In this document: piece after piece, positions 44,017 through 53,185 of the stretch | Numbering within the stretch: the stretch's first letter is position 1 | Layout: every line of letters starts with the position of its first letter | Origin: Mycobacteroides franklinii | Lineage (GTDB): Bacteria; Actinomycetota; Actinomycetes; Mycobacteriales; Mycobacteriaceae | Length of the DNA stretch: 64,000 bases | NCBI RefSeq assembly: GCF_002013895.1 | Contig: NZ_MAFQ01000006.1 | Span: 372,001-436,000 of the forward strand | Reading direction: 5' to 3' | Translations under genes and position numbers: made by a program | Notes under the pieces: generated by a model | The model's input: only the letters and a program-made list of their open reading frames with translations | What the model was told of the DNA's origin: nothing | The model's database searches: none

Positions 44017-44624
44017 AGCGCACCCGCGAAGGACACCCGACACCGATCAAGCAGCTGACAAAGTACGGACCACGCGAAATCGTGCTGCGGGCCTGGACTT
44101 TGGTGTGGCTCATGCTGGTGTGGACCATGCTCTGGGGCAATTTCTCGGCGGCCAACACCATCAACGGGCTGGTGGTGGCCTTGGTCATCACGGTCTTGCT
44201 GCCCATGCCTCGGCTGCCGGTCGAAGGCCGGCTGCACGTAGTCTCCATGATCCGGCTGGCACTCACCGTCGGCTGGTACATGGTGCTATCCAGCCTGCAG
44301 GTCGCCTGGTGGGCCATCAGGCCGGGACCACCTCCGTTGAGTGCCGTACTGCGGGCGCAGATTTCGGTGAAGTCGGACCTTGTGATGGCACTGCTGCTCA
44401 ATACCTTGACGATCATCCCGGGATCGGTGGTCCTGGAAATCGACCAGGAGCGCCGGCTGGCGTACGTACACGTGTTGGATGTCGGCTCTCCCAAGGCCGT
44501 GGCGAGCTTCTACACCCAGTTGCGGCAACTGGAAAAGCTTTTCATCGCGGCATTCGAACGAGACGTCGATTGGCATCCCGAAGATGACACCGTCGACGAG
44601 TCCGAGACGAGGGAGGGCGTATGA
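44013..44624 (+). CDS. mnhE: Mnh antiporter subunit E
   Basis: 203 residues: two N-terminal membrane segments and a C-terminal soluble domain containing NTLTIIPGSVVLEIDQERRLAYVHVLD in parts, the PF01899 signature. Extra charged residues at both ends (MKRTREGHPTPIKQL, VDESETREGV). Part of the Mrp complex. Four-nt overlaps with mnhD and mnhF. Confidence 0.93.
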   Translation: MKRTREGHPTPIKQLTKYGPREIVLRAWTLVWLMLVWTMLWGNFSAANTINGLVVALVITVLLPMPRLPVEGRLHVVSMIRLALTVGWYMVLSSLQVAWWAIRPGPPPLSAVLRAQISVKSDLVMALLLNTLTIIPGSVVLEIDQERRLAYVHVLDVGSPKAVASFYTQLRQLEKLFIAAFERDVDWHPEDDTVDESETREGV

Positions 44625-44914
44625 ACCTCGTATGGCATATAGCCGCGGTGCTGCTCATTGCGGCGGCCGGCGTCACGACCTACCGGCTACTCGCCGGACC
44701 CAACACACTGGATCGGCTGGTGGCCGTCGACACTCTCGTGGCCGTCACCATGTGCGGGCTCGCCGCGTGGGCGGCCTACAGCCTGGATTCCACAGTGCTC
44801 TACGGGATGGTCGCACTGTCCCTGATCAGCTTCCTGGGTTCGGTGAGCGTGACCCGATTCCGGGTGCCCGATACCGCGATCAATCCCCGCGATGAAAGGA
44901 GGACGCCGCGATGA
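44621..44914 (+). CDS. mnhF: Mnh antiporter subunit F
   Basis: 97 residues, three membrane helices, with LLAGPNTLDRLVAVDTLVAV as the MrpF core. Small subunit that interlocks with MrpE and MrpG. Overlaps mnhE and mnhG by 4 nt. Confidence 0.93.
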   Translation: MNLVWHIAAVLLIAAAGVTTYRLLAGPNTLDRLVAVDTLVAVTMCGLAAWAAYSLDSTVLYGMVALSLISFLGSVSVTRFRVPDTAINPRDERRTPR

Positions 44915-45237
44915 ACGCATTCCTCGACGGGATCTCCGGCGCGCTGGTGTTATTGGGTTCGGCGCTGGCCCTGACCGCCGCGATGGGCGTGGTGCGATTC
45001 CCCGACACCCTGGCCCGCATGCATGCCGCGTCCAAACCGCAGGTGTTGGGACTGCTGCTGGTTCTGGCCGGTGCCGCACTGCGGCTACGCGGGCATACCG
45101 ATGTCAGCATGATCGTGCTGACCGGGCTGTTCACCATCATCACTGCCCCGGTTGTCGCGCACCGGGTCGCACGGCTGGCGTACCACGAGCGCAGTGTCCG
45201 TGACGACCTCATGACGACCGACGAACTGGAGCGTTAG
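44911..45237 (+). CDS. mnhG: Mnh antiporter subunit G
   Basis: 108 residues, three membrane helices, MrpG signature ALTAAMGVVRFPDTLARMHAASKPQVLG. Last gene of the Mnh operon; its stop overlaps the convergent EspI-like gene by 4 bp, so no terminator lies between them. Confidence 0.93.
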   Translation: MNAFLDGISGALVLLGSALALTAAMGVVRFPDTLARMHAASKPQVLGLLLVLAGAALRLRGHTDVSMIVLTGLFTIITAPVVAHRVARLAYHERSVRDDLMTTDELER

Positions 45238-47183
45238 CCCCAACTCGTCTGCCGGGTGTTGCCACCCTCGTAGAAACCGTCCGCCACCGAGCCGGCCAGT
45301 TCCATGAATGCCATGCGGGTCTTCTTGCCCATCAGGTCCAGTGAGATCTCCGACCCTTCCGACAGGTGGTTGTCGAACGGGATGATGTGCACGGCCCTCG
45401 CACGGGTCAGGAAGTGTCGACTCAGCTGTTCGAGGTCGATCGAGGAAGCCCCCGGCCTGGACGAACTGATGGCCACCACGGACTGCCGTACCAGGTGCGA
45501 ATAACCATGGTGGTCAAGCCAGTCCAGAGTCGCCAGAGCGCTACGGGCACCATCGATGGCCGGAGACGTCACCAGGACGATCGCATTCGCTTCACCCAGC
45601 ACGCCGGCCATGGCCGAGTGCATGAGACCGGTGCCGCAGTCGGTCAGGATGATGTTGTAGAACCGCTGCAGAATCCGCATGACCGCCAGGTAATCGGCTT
45701 CGGAGAACAACTCCGATGCCGCCGGATCCCGTTCGGAGGCCAGCACCTCCAGACGGCTCGCACTCTGCGACGTGTGCCTGCGCACATCGGAATAACGGTG
45801 AATATCCGGATCTCGCAACAGATCTCGCGCAGTTGAACGGGTCTCGTCTGGTCCGCGCTGGGCAAGTGTGCCGAAGTCCGGGTTGGCGTCAACAGCGATC
45901 ACACGATCACCGCGCAGTGAGGCGAAGGTGGCACCCAGCGAGAACGTGGTGGTGGTCTTACCGACACCGCCCTTCAGGGACAACACCGCGATCCGGTAGT
46001 CGCCGCGAACCGGCAGGTTGATCCGGTCGATCAACTCACTGCGATGCGATTCCTCCGAGGACTCGCCGGGGTTGATCGCGCCACCCGAGAGACGGTGGAC
46101 GGCCTTGCGCCATCCACTCCTGGGTAGCGGCTTGATCGATCTGATGAGACCGAGTTGGTCGTGACTCGGCCCCTGCGGTCGTTGCGGCTGCTGCGGCTGC
46201 GGTGCCGGCCGATACACGGGGGCTTCCGGCCGGGCAGCGGTGAACGGGGTCTGGCCCGGAACAAAGGGAGCCCGTTGTGGTGCGGCCGGCGCGTTCCAGT
46301 CGGCTTGAGGGAACGCCACCGGCGGGCCTGCCGGAGCCTGCGGCGCGGGCGGTGGCGGAGCCCATGATCGCACGGGTGGTGTTGGTACAGGCGGCATGTG
46401 CGGCGCCTGCCCGCCCCAGGGGGTCATGCCGTCCGGAATCATCGAGGATGCGTCGTCGGGCCGGATCTGTGGGATGGGCTCCGGGGCGACCGGCGCAGGC
46501 GCGGGTGCCACGGCGGACGCTTGTTCCTTGGGTGCCTCGTCCCGGTGGACCTCTTCTTCTTGGGCGGCAGGTGTCTCCACAGGCGGCGCGGGAGGTTCCG
46601 GGGCGGCAGGCTCGGGTACCACCGCCGATGCGGGCCACGCCGGCAGCTGGCTCGCCGGCTCCTGCGAGGCAGGCGGCACGTTGGGTGCAGCGGGTTCTAC
46701 CGGAGCCGCGGGCGCCGGTGGCTGATCAGTCGGCGGGCCGTAGTAATTCTGCGGCGGTGCGTAGTAATTCTGCGGCGGCTGATAGTTCTGCGGCGGTTGG
46801 TAGTTCTGCGGTGGCTGATAGTTCTGCGGTGGCTGCTGCCCCGGCGCACCGTATCCCTGTGGCGCAGCGGGAGGAGCGGGGTTCTGGTATTGCGGCATGC
46901 CGTAGGAACTCAACGGATCCGGTTCCCAGATCGGGTTCATCGGACGCTGGTGATTCCGCTGACGCCGTGACAGTTTGGGGGACTTCGGCAATGGGGGCGG
47001 CGGCTTCAACGTCGGCTGCGGGAAGTAGTCGGCGCTCGGCGGCACGAATTCCTGATTGGGATTCTTGGAACGACGGAACGGATTGCCCTTGGTGTCACCG
47101 CCACCCAACCCATCCGCGATGGGTTCGCGCCACGGGCCGCTAGGCGGCGGCGAGTCGGGTGCGTTGTCGTTGGAATCAGCCAT
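45234..47183 (-). CDS. EspI-like MinD/ParA ATPase with Pro-rich N-terminus
   Basis: 649 residues. Residues 1-330 are disordered and Pro/Gln/Tyr/Ala-rich, with tandem PQNYQP repeats. A basic bridge (SGWRKAVHRLSGGAINPG) follows. The C-terminal ATPase domain has the deviant Walker A LKGGVGKTTT, the switch DANPDFGTLA and TDCGTGLMHSAM. This layout is like EspI (Rv3876) of ESX-1 and related orphan proteins of mycobacteria. The N-tail may bind partners at the membrane or septum. No esx genes are adjacent, so it may be a stand-alone positioning or secretion ATPase. Paralogue at 47423. Confidence 0.88.
   Translation of the reverse strand: MADSNDNAPDSPPPSGPWREPIADGLGGGDTKGNPFRRSKNPNQEFVPPSADYFPQPTLKPPPPLPKSPKLSRRQRNHQRPMNPIWEPDPLSSYGMPQYQNPAPPAAPQGYGAPGQQPPQNYQPPQNYQPPQNYQPPQNYYAPPQNYYGPPTDQPPAPAAPVEPAAPNVPPASQEPASQLPAWPASAVVPEPAAPEPPAPPVETPAAQEEEVHRDEAPKEQASAVAPAPAPVAPEPIPQIRPDDASSMIPDGMTPWGGQAPHMPPVPTPPVRSWAPPPPAPQAPAGPPVAFPQADWNAPAAPQRAPFVPGQTPFTAARPEAPVYRPAPQPQQPQRPQGPSHDQLGLIRSIKPLPRSGWRKAVHRLSGGAINPGESSEESHRSELIDRINLPVRGDYRIAVLSLKGGVGKTTTTFSLGATFASLRGDRVIAVDANPDFGTLAQRGPDETRSTARDLLRDPDIHRYSDVRRHTSQSASRLEVLASERDPAASELFSEADYLAVMRILQRFYNIILTDCGTGLMHSAMAGVLGEANAIVLVTSPAIDGARSALATLDWLDHHGYSHLVRQSVVAISSSRPGASSIDLEQLSRHFLTRARAVHIIPFDNHLSEGSEISLDLMGKKTRMAFMELAGSVADGFYEGGNTRQTSWG
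46741..46836 (-). repeat. Coding tandem repeat (PQNYxP units)
   Basis: Five near-identical units of 21, 21, 18, 18 and 18 bp sharing TAGTTCTGCGG or TAGTAATTCTGCGG on the plus strand. They encode the PQNY-type repeats in the disordered region of the EspI-like ATPase. Copy number is likely to vary among strains. Confidence 0.8.
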
Positions 47184-47189
47184 GCCAGC

Positions 47190-47399
47190 TCACTTCGCCA
47201 TCAGTCCGAGCACGTTCTCGAGAGCCGCCGCGCGCATGCCGGAAGCCCCGATACGCCCATCACCGGCCATCACGACACCACATCGCTGCGGCCTGGACTG
47301 ATCGACGGCATCGCGGCCCGTCTCCGGACCGCCGATCGGAATACCGAGCGAGAACACACCGGCGTCAACGAACCGCCGGGCGTCTCTAGCGTCAATCAT
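47190..47399 (-). CDS. Small hypothetical protein between the two EspI-like ATPase genes
   Basis: 69 residues from ATG 47397-47399, preceded by AGGAC at usable distance. Begins MIDARDARRFVDAGVFSLGI and ends AAALENVLGLMAK; globular-looking, no signal or membrane helix. Gaps of 23 bp upstream and 6 bp downstream fit an operon with both ATPase genes. A longer frame reaching to 47708 is antisense-shadow of the neighbour and is not used. Family not recognised. Confidence 0.55.
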   Translation of the reverse strand: MIDARDARRFVDAGVFSLGIPIGGPETGRDAVDQSRPQRCGVVMAGDGRIGASGMRAAALENVLGLMAK

Positions 47400-47422
47400 C
47401 TTGCTGTCCTGCCTCTTTCGTA

Positions 47423-50400
47423 TTATCGCTGCTCGTCGCCGCGCATGCGAAGCCGTGGGAAACTCTCCGAGATCGCACCCGCCAGCTTCAGGTACGCCGC
47501 GTTGGTGTCCGCGTTGAGCAGATTGAAGTCGACGTCGGCTCCCTCGGCGAGATGCGGATCGAAGGGGATCATGTGGATGGACCGGCAACGCGCCTGGAAG
47601 TGCTCGTAGACCTTGTCCAGTTTGATTCCCGCCGACCCGGGGCGGGACGCGCTCAGGACAACGTGGGCTTCGCGCACCAACGCCGCATGGCCGTGCTGCA
47701 TAAGCCAATCGAGGGTGGCCGAGGCGCTACGGGCGGAGTCCATGGCCGGGGAGCTCACCAGCACGATGGTGTGCGCGAGATCGAGCACACCGGCCATCGC
47801 CGAGTGCATGATGCCGGTGCCACAGTCGGTCAGGATGATGTTGTAGTACCGCTGCAGGATGTCGATCGTATTGCGATAGTCAATCTCACCAAAAGCCTCC
47901 GATACCGCCGGATCCTGTTCGCTGGCAAGGACTTCCAGACGGCTGGTGGCCATCCGGGTGTGGTTGCGCACATCGGCGTAGCTTCTGATGTTCCGATCGT
48001 TGAGCAGATCGCGAACGGTCGACTGCGTCGAATGATCGCGCACGCGCTCGGCCAGGGTTCCGCGGTCGGGGTTGGCGTCCACAGCGATGATCCGGTCGGT
48101 GCGGATCGTCGCGAAGGCCGAGCCCAATCCCAGTGTGGTGGTTGTCTTTCCGACACCACCCTTGATGGACAGCACCGCAATGCGATAGTCGCCGAGGATC
48201 GGCTGACGGATGCTCGCCAGCAGCTGGTCCTGCTCGCGATCCCGCCGCGAGTCGCCCGGGTTGACGCGGCCACCGGTAGACCGGTGTACCGCCTTGCGCC
48301 AGCCGGATCGCGGCGCATAGCGCCCACGGTTGATCACCTCGGCCTCATCAAGCGAAGGCGGCATCCGGTAGGCCTGCGGCGCACGATAATTGGCCGGAGG
48401 GGCGGCCCCTTGAGGGGGTTGCACGTAGCCCGCGGGGGGCTCCTGCTGCACGGGAGGTTGCGGCTCCTGTTGCGGCTGCGGCACCCACTGCCATTGCCCC
48501 TCAACGCTCGTGGGCTGTGGCGGTGGCTGCGGCGAAAGATGTTGCCCGCCAGAGGGCTGCGGAGCTTGCGGTGCGCCCTGCGGCCACTGTCCCGGGTAGG
48601 GCTGACGTGGGTTCCATCCCGGCGGGGCCTGTGCGGCGGGCTGCTGTTGCACCGGTGGTTGTTGGTCAGGCTGCGGCGGCGCTGTCGGTGGCACGAAGTA
48701 CGCGGGCTGTGCGGGCGACTCCGCAGCGGGTGGAGCCTGCGGAGTCGAGGGGATCTCCCAGGACGGAGGCGCACTCGACGGCGAAGGCTCGACGGATTGC
48801 GGCTCGGGCACCGCGGCAGGTGCGGGCGCCGCAACCGGCTCGGGTTCGGATTGCTCCGGCACGTCGGCGACGGAAGCTTCGGCAGGCTGTTCATATGCGG
48901 CGTCGACGATTTCCTCGACCGGCTCCGGATCGATCGTCCGCGCTGCCGGGGTTTCCGGCTCGGACGCAATCGCGCCCTCCGACACCACGTCCTCGAGAGC
49001 GTCGACCGCGGAAGTTTCCGCGTACACCGCCGGAGCGGATATGACGATGTCCTCGTCTACCAGAGGTGCAAACCCCTCAAGTTCGGGGTCGGCCACCGCG
49101 GCGGATTCCGTCTCGGCTTCGTCGGCGGCTTCGGCGGGCGCGGGTTCGGGCGAATTCACCACCTCGGGCACCGAAGCCCACGGCGCCATCATGGGTACGA
49201 ATGGGGCGGGCTCCGGCTCAGATTGAGATGCTTCCGCCTCGGCAGCATCGTGGGCAGCCAATTCTTCGTTGAGCTCCGCGCGCTTGGCCTCGATGCGCTG
49301 TAACAGCGCGGCGGCCCTGGCGTCGACGTCGTCGGGCTCGGCCACGGGCGCATCCGCCTGCGTGTGGGCTACTTCCGGCCGAGTGGGCTGCTCGACAACC
49401 GGATTCTGCGGAACAAACTCGCCGGCGATTTCGGCATTCGGTTCGGGCTCGGTCGGTTCAGGTTCTTGAGGAACGAAATCCTCGGTCAGGCCCGTATCTG
49501 GTTCCTGCGCGCCGGTATCTGGTTCCGTCTCGGCAGAAAACGACTCGGACTCGTCATCCTGTGCGGCCGCCACCACAGGCTCGGGTTCGGCAGATTCGGC
49601 AGATTCGGCAACAGCCTCCTCGGCTGCTTCCGGCAGGTCATTCGTGGCCTCTGGCAGCGTGAAACCCAACGTAGGCGTGGGTACCGGCGCTGCCGACTGC
49701 GCATCATCGGCCGCGTGCGCCGCCTCTGGCGCCTCATCGGCGGGGCCGGAGGCGATATCGGCCGCCTCTGGTGGCGTGAAGCTGAGCGGAGCGTGAGCCT
49801 CTGCCATGGGCCCGGATTCGGGCATCGTGTGGCGCCGGTGACGCTCGAGCTCGTCATCGGTGATGCTCTCGTCAAGGCTCATCTGGCGTAGCTGCGCTTC
49901 GAGCAGGCTGAATCGCGAGAACGGGTCCTGATTCCCAGGCTCCGCGACAGCCTGTTCCGGGGTGGGTGCGGGCCCACTGGCCGCCTCCCGCGGGGCAGGG
50001 GTCTCGCGGGGCGGCGTCGGCTCGATCGGAGGCTGCCGGGCCGCCTCCACAGCAGGGGTGGCCTCAGGATCCACGGGCTCCGGCTCGGGGATTGCCGGGG
50101 ACTCGGCGGGCGGAGACGACGAGAGTTGCTCGACCTGCGGGATTGGCCGTGATTCCGGCTTTATCTCCGGCAGCGGGCCCGTGACGATCCGCGGCGCCTC
50201 TGCAACAGGCTCCGAAACGGGCACCTGGACAACTGCCTTCGCCTGGTCCGTGGGCGGCTGCTCGTCGGCGGATTCCGGCTTGCGCGGCGGGGTGTAGTAC
50301 TTGGACACGTCGGGCATCGGCTTGGCGCCGTTGGCCTTTTCTTCGCCAGGCCTGACGGCCGCGCGTTCTTCGACGGGAGCAGCGACCGGTTCGGCGATCG

Positions 50401-50584
50401 GCTTCTGTGCAGGAGCCTTGGGCGTGGAGGGCCGTTCGGTCTCGTGGGTTAACGATTCCTCGTTGGGTTCGTCCTCGTCCGCGTTGCGCTTCTTGCGCCT
50501 CAACGACCGAAGAAAGCCTCGTTGTTCATCTTCTTCGGGCAACCACGGAGGACGGGCCGGTGCTCCACGATCCTGCTTGGGCAA
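47423..50584 (-). CDS. Very large EspI-like MinD/ParA ATPase with disordered N-terminus
   Basis: 1053 residues. Residues 1 to about 740 are low-complexity: Glu/Pro/Ala-rich to about 560, then Pro/Gln-rich (PPQPTSVEGQWQWVPQ, PPAGYVQPPQG). The ATPase domain (about 780-1053) starts after GWRKAVHRSTGGRVNPG and has IKGGVGKTTTTLGLG, DANPDRGTLAERV and TDCGTGIMHSAMAGVLD. It is clearly paralogous to the downstream 649-residue protein. The TTG at 50582-50584 is chosen because GGAGGGGG lies directly before it; an earlier in-frame TTG at 50605 would place the ribosome site inside the coding region. Confidence 0.85.
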   Translation of the reverse strand: MPKQDRGAPARPPWLPEEDEQRGFLRSLRRKKRNADEDEPNEESLTHETERPSTPKAPAQKPIAEPVAAPVEERAAVRPGEEKANGAKPMPDVSKYYTPPRKPESADEQPPTDQAKAVVQVPVSEPVAEAPRIVTGPLPEIKPESRPIPQVEQLSSSPPAESPAIPEPEPVDPEATPAVEAARQPPIEPTPPRETPAPREAASGPAPTPEQAVAEPGNQDPFSRFSLLEAQLRQMSLDESITDDELERHRRHTMPESGPMAEAHAPLSFTPPEAADIASGPADEAPEAAHAADDAQSAAPVPTPTLGFTLPEATNDLPEAAEEAVAESAESAEPEPVVAAAQDDESESFSAETEPDTGAQEPDTGLTEDFVPQEPEPTEPEPNAEIAGEFVPQNPVVEQPTRPEVAHTQADAPVAEPDDVDARAAALLQRIEAKRAELNEELAAHDAAEAEASQSEPEPAPFVPMMAPWASVPEVVNSPEPAPAEAADEAETESAAVADPELEGFAPLVDEDIVISAPAVYAETSAVDALEDVVSEGAIASEPETPAARTIDPEPVEEIVDAAYEQPAEASVADVPEQSEPEPVAAPAPAAVPEPQSVEPSPSSAPPSWEIPSTPQAPPAAESPAQPAYFVPPTAPPQPDQQPPVQQQPAAQAPPGWNPRQPYPGQWPQGAPQAPQPSGGQHLSPQPPPQPTSVEGQWQWVPQPQQEPQPPVQQEPPAGYVQPPQGAAPPANYRAPQAYRMPPSLDEAEVINRGRYAPRSGWRKAVHRSTGGRVNPGDSRRDREQDQLLASIRQPILGDYRIAVLSIKGGVGKTTTTLGLGSAFATIRTDRIIAVDANPDRGTLAERVRDHSTQSTVRDLLNDRNIRSYADVRNHTRMATSRLEVLASEQDPAVSEAFGEIDYRNTIDILQRYYNIILTDCGTGIMHSAMAGVLDLAHTIVLVSSPAMDSARSASATLDWLMQHGHAALVREAHVVLSASRPGSAGIKLDKVYEHFQARCRSIHMIPFDPHLAEGADVDFNLLNADTNAAYLKLAGAISESFPRLRMRGDEQR

Positions 50585-50605
50585 CGTCCCCCTCCCCTTC
50601 CTCAA

Positions 50606-51188
50606 TCGCCAAATCTTCGTAGAGTTCGATGGTACTCAGTAGCTAGCGCACGGGTATCAAGACCGGTTACCCAACCGCATAAACCCCCGCACTCAACCAG
50701 CAGCTTAAGGGAGGTGGCAATGTCCCCGCAGCTTTCGGTGCGATCCCGTACCCGCACGGTCCCGGGCGCCGGACCCGCCCGCCGCCCTCACGTTCGATTA
50801 GCGAGGACTGGCTAAGCCACGCTGAGGCTCACCGGCCAGATCTTCGCACCCTGCGGGCATCTGCTGGGCCGCAGCTCGCAGGCCTCAGGACATCCCGCGG
50901 AAATCCCACGACATCGAAATCGTCGCGGTGACCGAGCCTGCCACCGTGAGCGAGTTGGCAGCGACAGCGGCACGCCACCATCGGGGCCGATGAGGAAGGC
51001 CGACCACCGAGCCTCCGCGCGCGGTGCTCAATCTCACCGCTGGGTGGCGAGGTCCCGGAAGGTTCGGCGATATCACCGCCGCACTGGCATCGGGCCCCCG
51101 AACAATTCGGCCAGTCGTCGATCCCACCGGCGCCGGGGGCAGCAGCGTAACCGCACCGTAACGACGCGGCAGCTACCGAGCGCGCTGC
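50606..51188. other. 583-bp gap; one short ORF with strong ribosome site, otherwise no intact gene
   Basis: Between the EspI-like gene (upstream end) and the hsaF stop. Apart from the 31-codon ORF at 50720-50815, the plus strand around 50910-51165 carries coding-like but broken text in one frame: EIVAVTEPATVSELAATAAR, then a TGA, then VLNLTAGWRGPGRF and RTIRPVVDPTGAGG before a stop. This may be a decayed gene. No RNA gene or terminator is evident. Confidence 0.35.
50720..50815 (+). CDS. Possible 31-residue Arg-rich small protein
   Basis: AAGGGAGGTGG (50707-50717) is one of the best Shine-Dalgarno sequences of the window and lies 2-6 nt before ATG 50720. The product (MSPQLSVRSRTRTVPGAG, then ARRPHVRLARTG) has nine arginines in 31 residues, no signal or membrane segment. 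It could be a leader peptide, a small nucleic-acid-binding protein, or the start of a decayed gene. No family recognised. Confidence 0.4.
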   Translation: MSPQLSVRSRTRTVPGAGPARRPHVRLARTG

Positions 51189-52265
51189 CTACCCCTTCGC
51201 GGCGTTCTCCCGCTGAATCTCCAGCGCGATATCGATGAGCTGGTCCTCCTGGCCACCGATGAGCTTGCGCTGGCCGGCGCGGTGCAGCAGCTGGTGCGCG
51301 GGCACCCCGTAACGCTCCCCCTGTCGGATGGCGTGCTTGAGGAAGCTCGAGTACACCCCGCTATAGCCCATGATCAACGCATTGCGGTCCAGCAAGCACT
51401 CAGTGGGCATCGCGGGCGCGACAACCTCTTCGGCGGCATCGGCGATATCGAAGAAATCGATACCCGTCTTCACACCGATCTTGTCGAACACACCGATCAG
51501 CGCCTCGACCGGAGCATTGCCCGCACCTGCGCCGAAACGCCTTGTGCTGCCATCGATCTGCTTGGCACCGGCGCGCACCGCCTCGATGGAGTTGGCGACA
51601 CCGAGACCGAGGTTTTCGTGCCCATGAAAACCAACTTGAGCATCCGACCCCAGTTCGGCCACCACCGCGGCGACCCGGTCCGCGACACCGTCCAGAACCA
51701 GCGCGCCCGCGGAGTCCACCACGTACACACACTGGCATCCGGCGTCGGCCATGATCCGCGCCTGCTTGGCCAGCTTCTCCGGTGAGATGGTGTGCGACAT
51801 CATCAGGAAGCCAACAGTTTCCAGCCCACGCTCACGCGCCAGCCCAAAGTGCTGAATCGAGACGTCGGCCTCGGTGCAGTGGGTGGCGATGCGGCAGATC
51901 GACCCGCCGTTGCCCTGCGCCTCGATGATGTCTTCCTTGGTACCCACACCCGGCAGCATCAGGAAGGCGATCTTTGCGTTCGTAGCGGTCTCGGCTGCGA
52001 GCTTGATCAGTTCCTGCTCAGGGGTTTTCGAGAATCCGTAGTTGAACGAGGACCCGCCGAGCCCGTCACCGTGGGTCACCTCGATAACCGGCACGCCGGC
52101 ACCGTCAAGGGCTGCGACTATCGCGCGCACCTCATCGGCGGTGAACTGGTGCCGCTTGTGGTGCGACCCATCGCGCAGTGACGTGTCGGTGATCCGGACG
52201 TCCCAGGCGGCATCGAAGAAAACAACGTCGGTGCCCAAGAGCTGAGTGCTGGTATCCGAACCCAT
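51189..52265 (-). CDS. hsaF: 4-Hydroxy-2-oxovalerate aldolase
   Basis: 358 residues. DmpG/BphI-type TIM-barrel: [18 protein letters not shown] carries the metal-binding Asp and catalytic region, [18 protein letters not shown] and [16 protein letters not shown] give the metal-binding histidines. It cleaves 4-hydroxy-2-oxo acids to pyruvate and an aldehyde that is channelled to HsaG. Matches HsaF (Rv3534c) in the lower cholesterol-ring pathway. Order on the minus strand: flavoprotein, hsaE, hsaG, hsaF. Confidence 0.96.
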   Translation of the reverse strand: MGSDTSTQLLGTDVVFFDAAWDVRITDTSLRDGSHHKRHQFTADEVRAIVAALDGAGVPVIEVTHGDGLGGSSFNYGFSKTPEQELIKLAAETATNAKIAFLMLPGVGTKEDIIEAQGNGGSICRIATHCTEADVSIQHFGLARERGLETVGFLMMSHTISPEKLAKQARIMADAGCQCVYVVDSAGALVLDGVADRVAAVVAELGSDAQVGFHGHENLGLGVANSIEAVRAGAKQIDGSTRRFGAGAGNAPVEALIGVFDKIGVKTGIDFFDIADAAEEVVAPAMPTECLLDRNALIMGYSGVYSSFLKHAIRQGERYGVPAHQLLHRAGQRKLIGGQEDQLIDIALEIQRENAAKG

Positions 52266-52266
52266 T

Positions 52267-53175
52267 TCACGAAACCTTTGCAGATAGAAGTTCTTTGGCG
52301 ATTTCCTCGCCGACCTTGGTGGCGGCCGCGGTCATGATGTCCAGGTTCCCGGCGTACGGCGGCAGGAAGTCGCCCGCGCCCTCCACCTCAACGAAGGTGG
52401 TGACGACGTGGTTGCCACCGTTCACCACCGAAGGCTCATCGAACTGCGGCTCGTTAAGCAGCCGGTATCCGGGCACGTACTGCTGAACCTGGCTCACCAC
52501 ATCATGAATCGAGGCGGTAATCGCATCGCGATCGGCATCCTCGGGGATCGCGCAGAAGATGGTGTCGCGCATGATCATCGGCGGATCGGCCGGGTTCAGG
52601 ATGATGATCGCCTTGCCGCGCTTGGCGCCGCCGATCACCTCAACACCCTTGGACGTGGTCTTGGTGAACTCGTCGATGTTGGCACGCGTGCCCGGGCCTG
52701 CCGACACGGACGCGACCGAGGCCACGATTTCGGCGTAGGGCACCTCGACGACACGGGATACCGCATACACGATCGGAATCGTCGCCTGACCACCGCAGGT
52801 GATCATGTTGACGTTCGGAGCATCAAGGTGGGCACGCAGATTCGCCGGCGGTACCACCGCCGGACCTACTGCGGCGGGGGTCAGGTCGATCGCCCGGATC
52901 CCTGCTTCCTCGTACCGGGGCGCGGCAGCCCTGTGCACGTACGCGGACGTGGCCTCGAACACCAGGTCCGGCTTCTCGTCCTGCGCCAACAGCCAGTCGA
53001 CACCCTCATGCGAGGTTTCCAGACCGAAACCGCGCGCACGCTTGAGACCTTCGGACTCGGGGTCGATGCCGATCATCAACCGCGGCTCCAGCCACTCGGA
53101 ACGCTGCAACTTGTACAGCAGGTCGGTGCTGATGTTTCCCGAACCGACAATCGCTACAGATGCCTTTGATGCCAC
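52267..53175 (-). CDS. hsaG: Acylating acetaldehyde/propionaldehyde dehydrogenase
   Basis: 302 residues. N-terminal NAD fold ([18 protein letters not shown]), catalytic cysteine in [12 protein letters not shown], and C-terminal dimerisation domain. Forms a channelling complex with HsaF and converts the aldehyde to acyl-CoA. GTG start at 53173-53175 is preceded by GAGGAGAG; a longer frame upstream overlaps hsaE and is rejected. Two bp separate it from hsaF's start. Confidence 0.95.
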   Translation of the reverse strand: MASKASVAIVGSGNISTDLLYKLQRSEWLEPRLMIGIDPESEGLKRARGFGLETSHEGVDWLLAQDEKPDLVFEATSAYVHRAAAPRYEEAGIRAIDLTPAAVGPAVVPPANLRAHLDAPNVNMITCGGQATIPIVYAVSRVVEVPYAEIVASVASVSAGPGTRANIDEFTKTTSKGVEVIGGAKRGKAIIILNPADPPMIMRDTIFCAIPEDADRDAITASIHDVVSQVQQYVPGYRLLNEPQFDEPSVVNGGNHVVTTFVEVEGAGDFLPPYAGNLDIMTAAATKVGEEIAKELLSAKVS

Positions 53176-53185
53176 AATCTCTCCT

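Noticed and set aside
50960..51000. In-frame TGA read as selenocysteine
   Set aside because: No selenoprotein family match and no hairpin was seen; decay is simpler.
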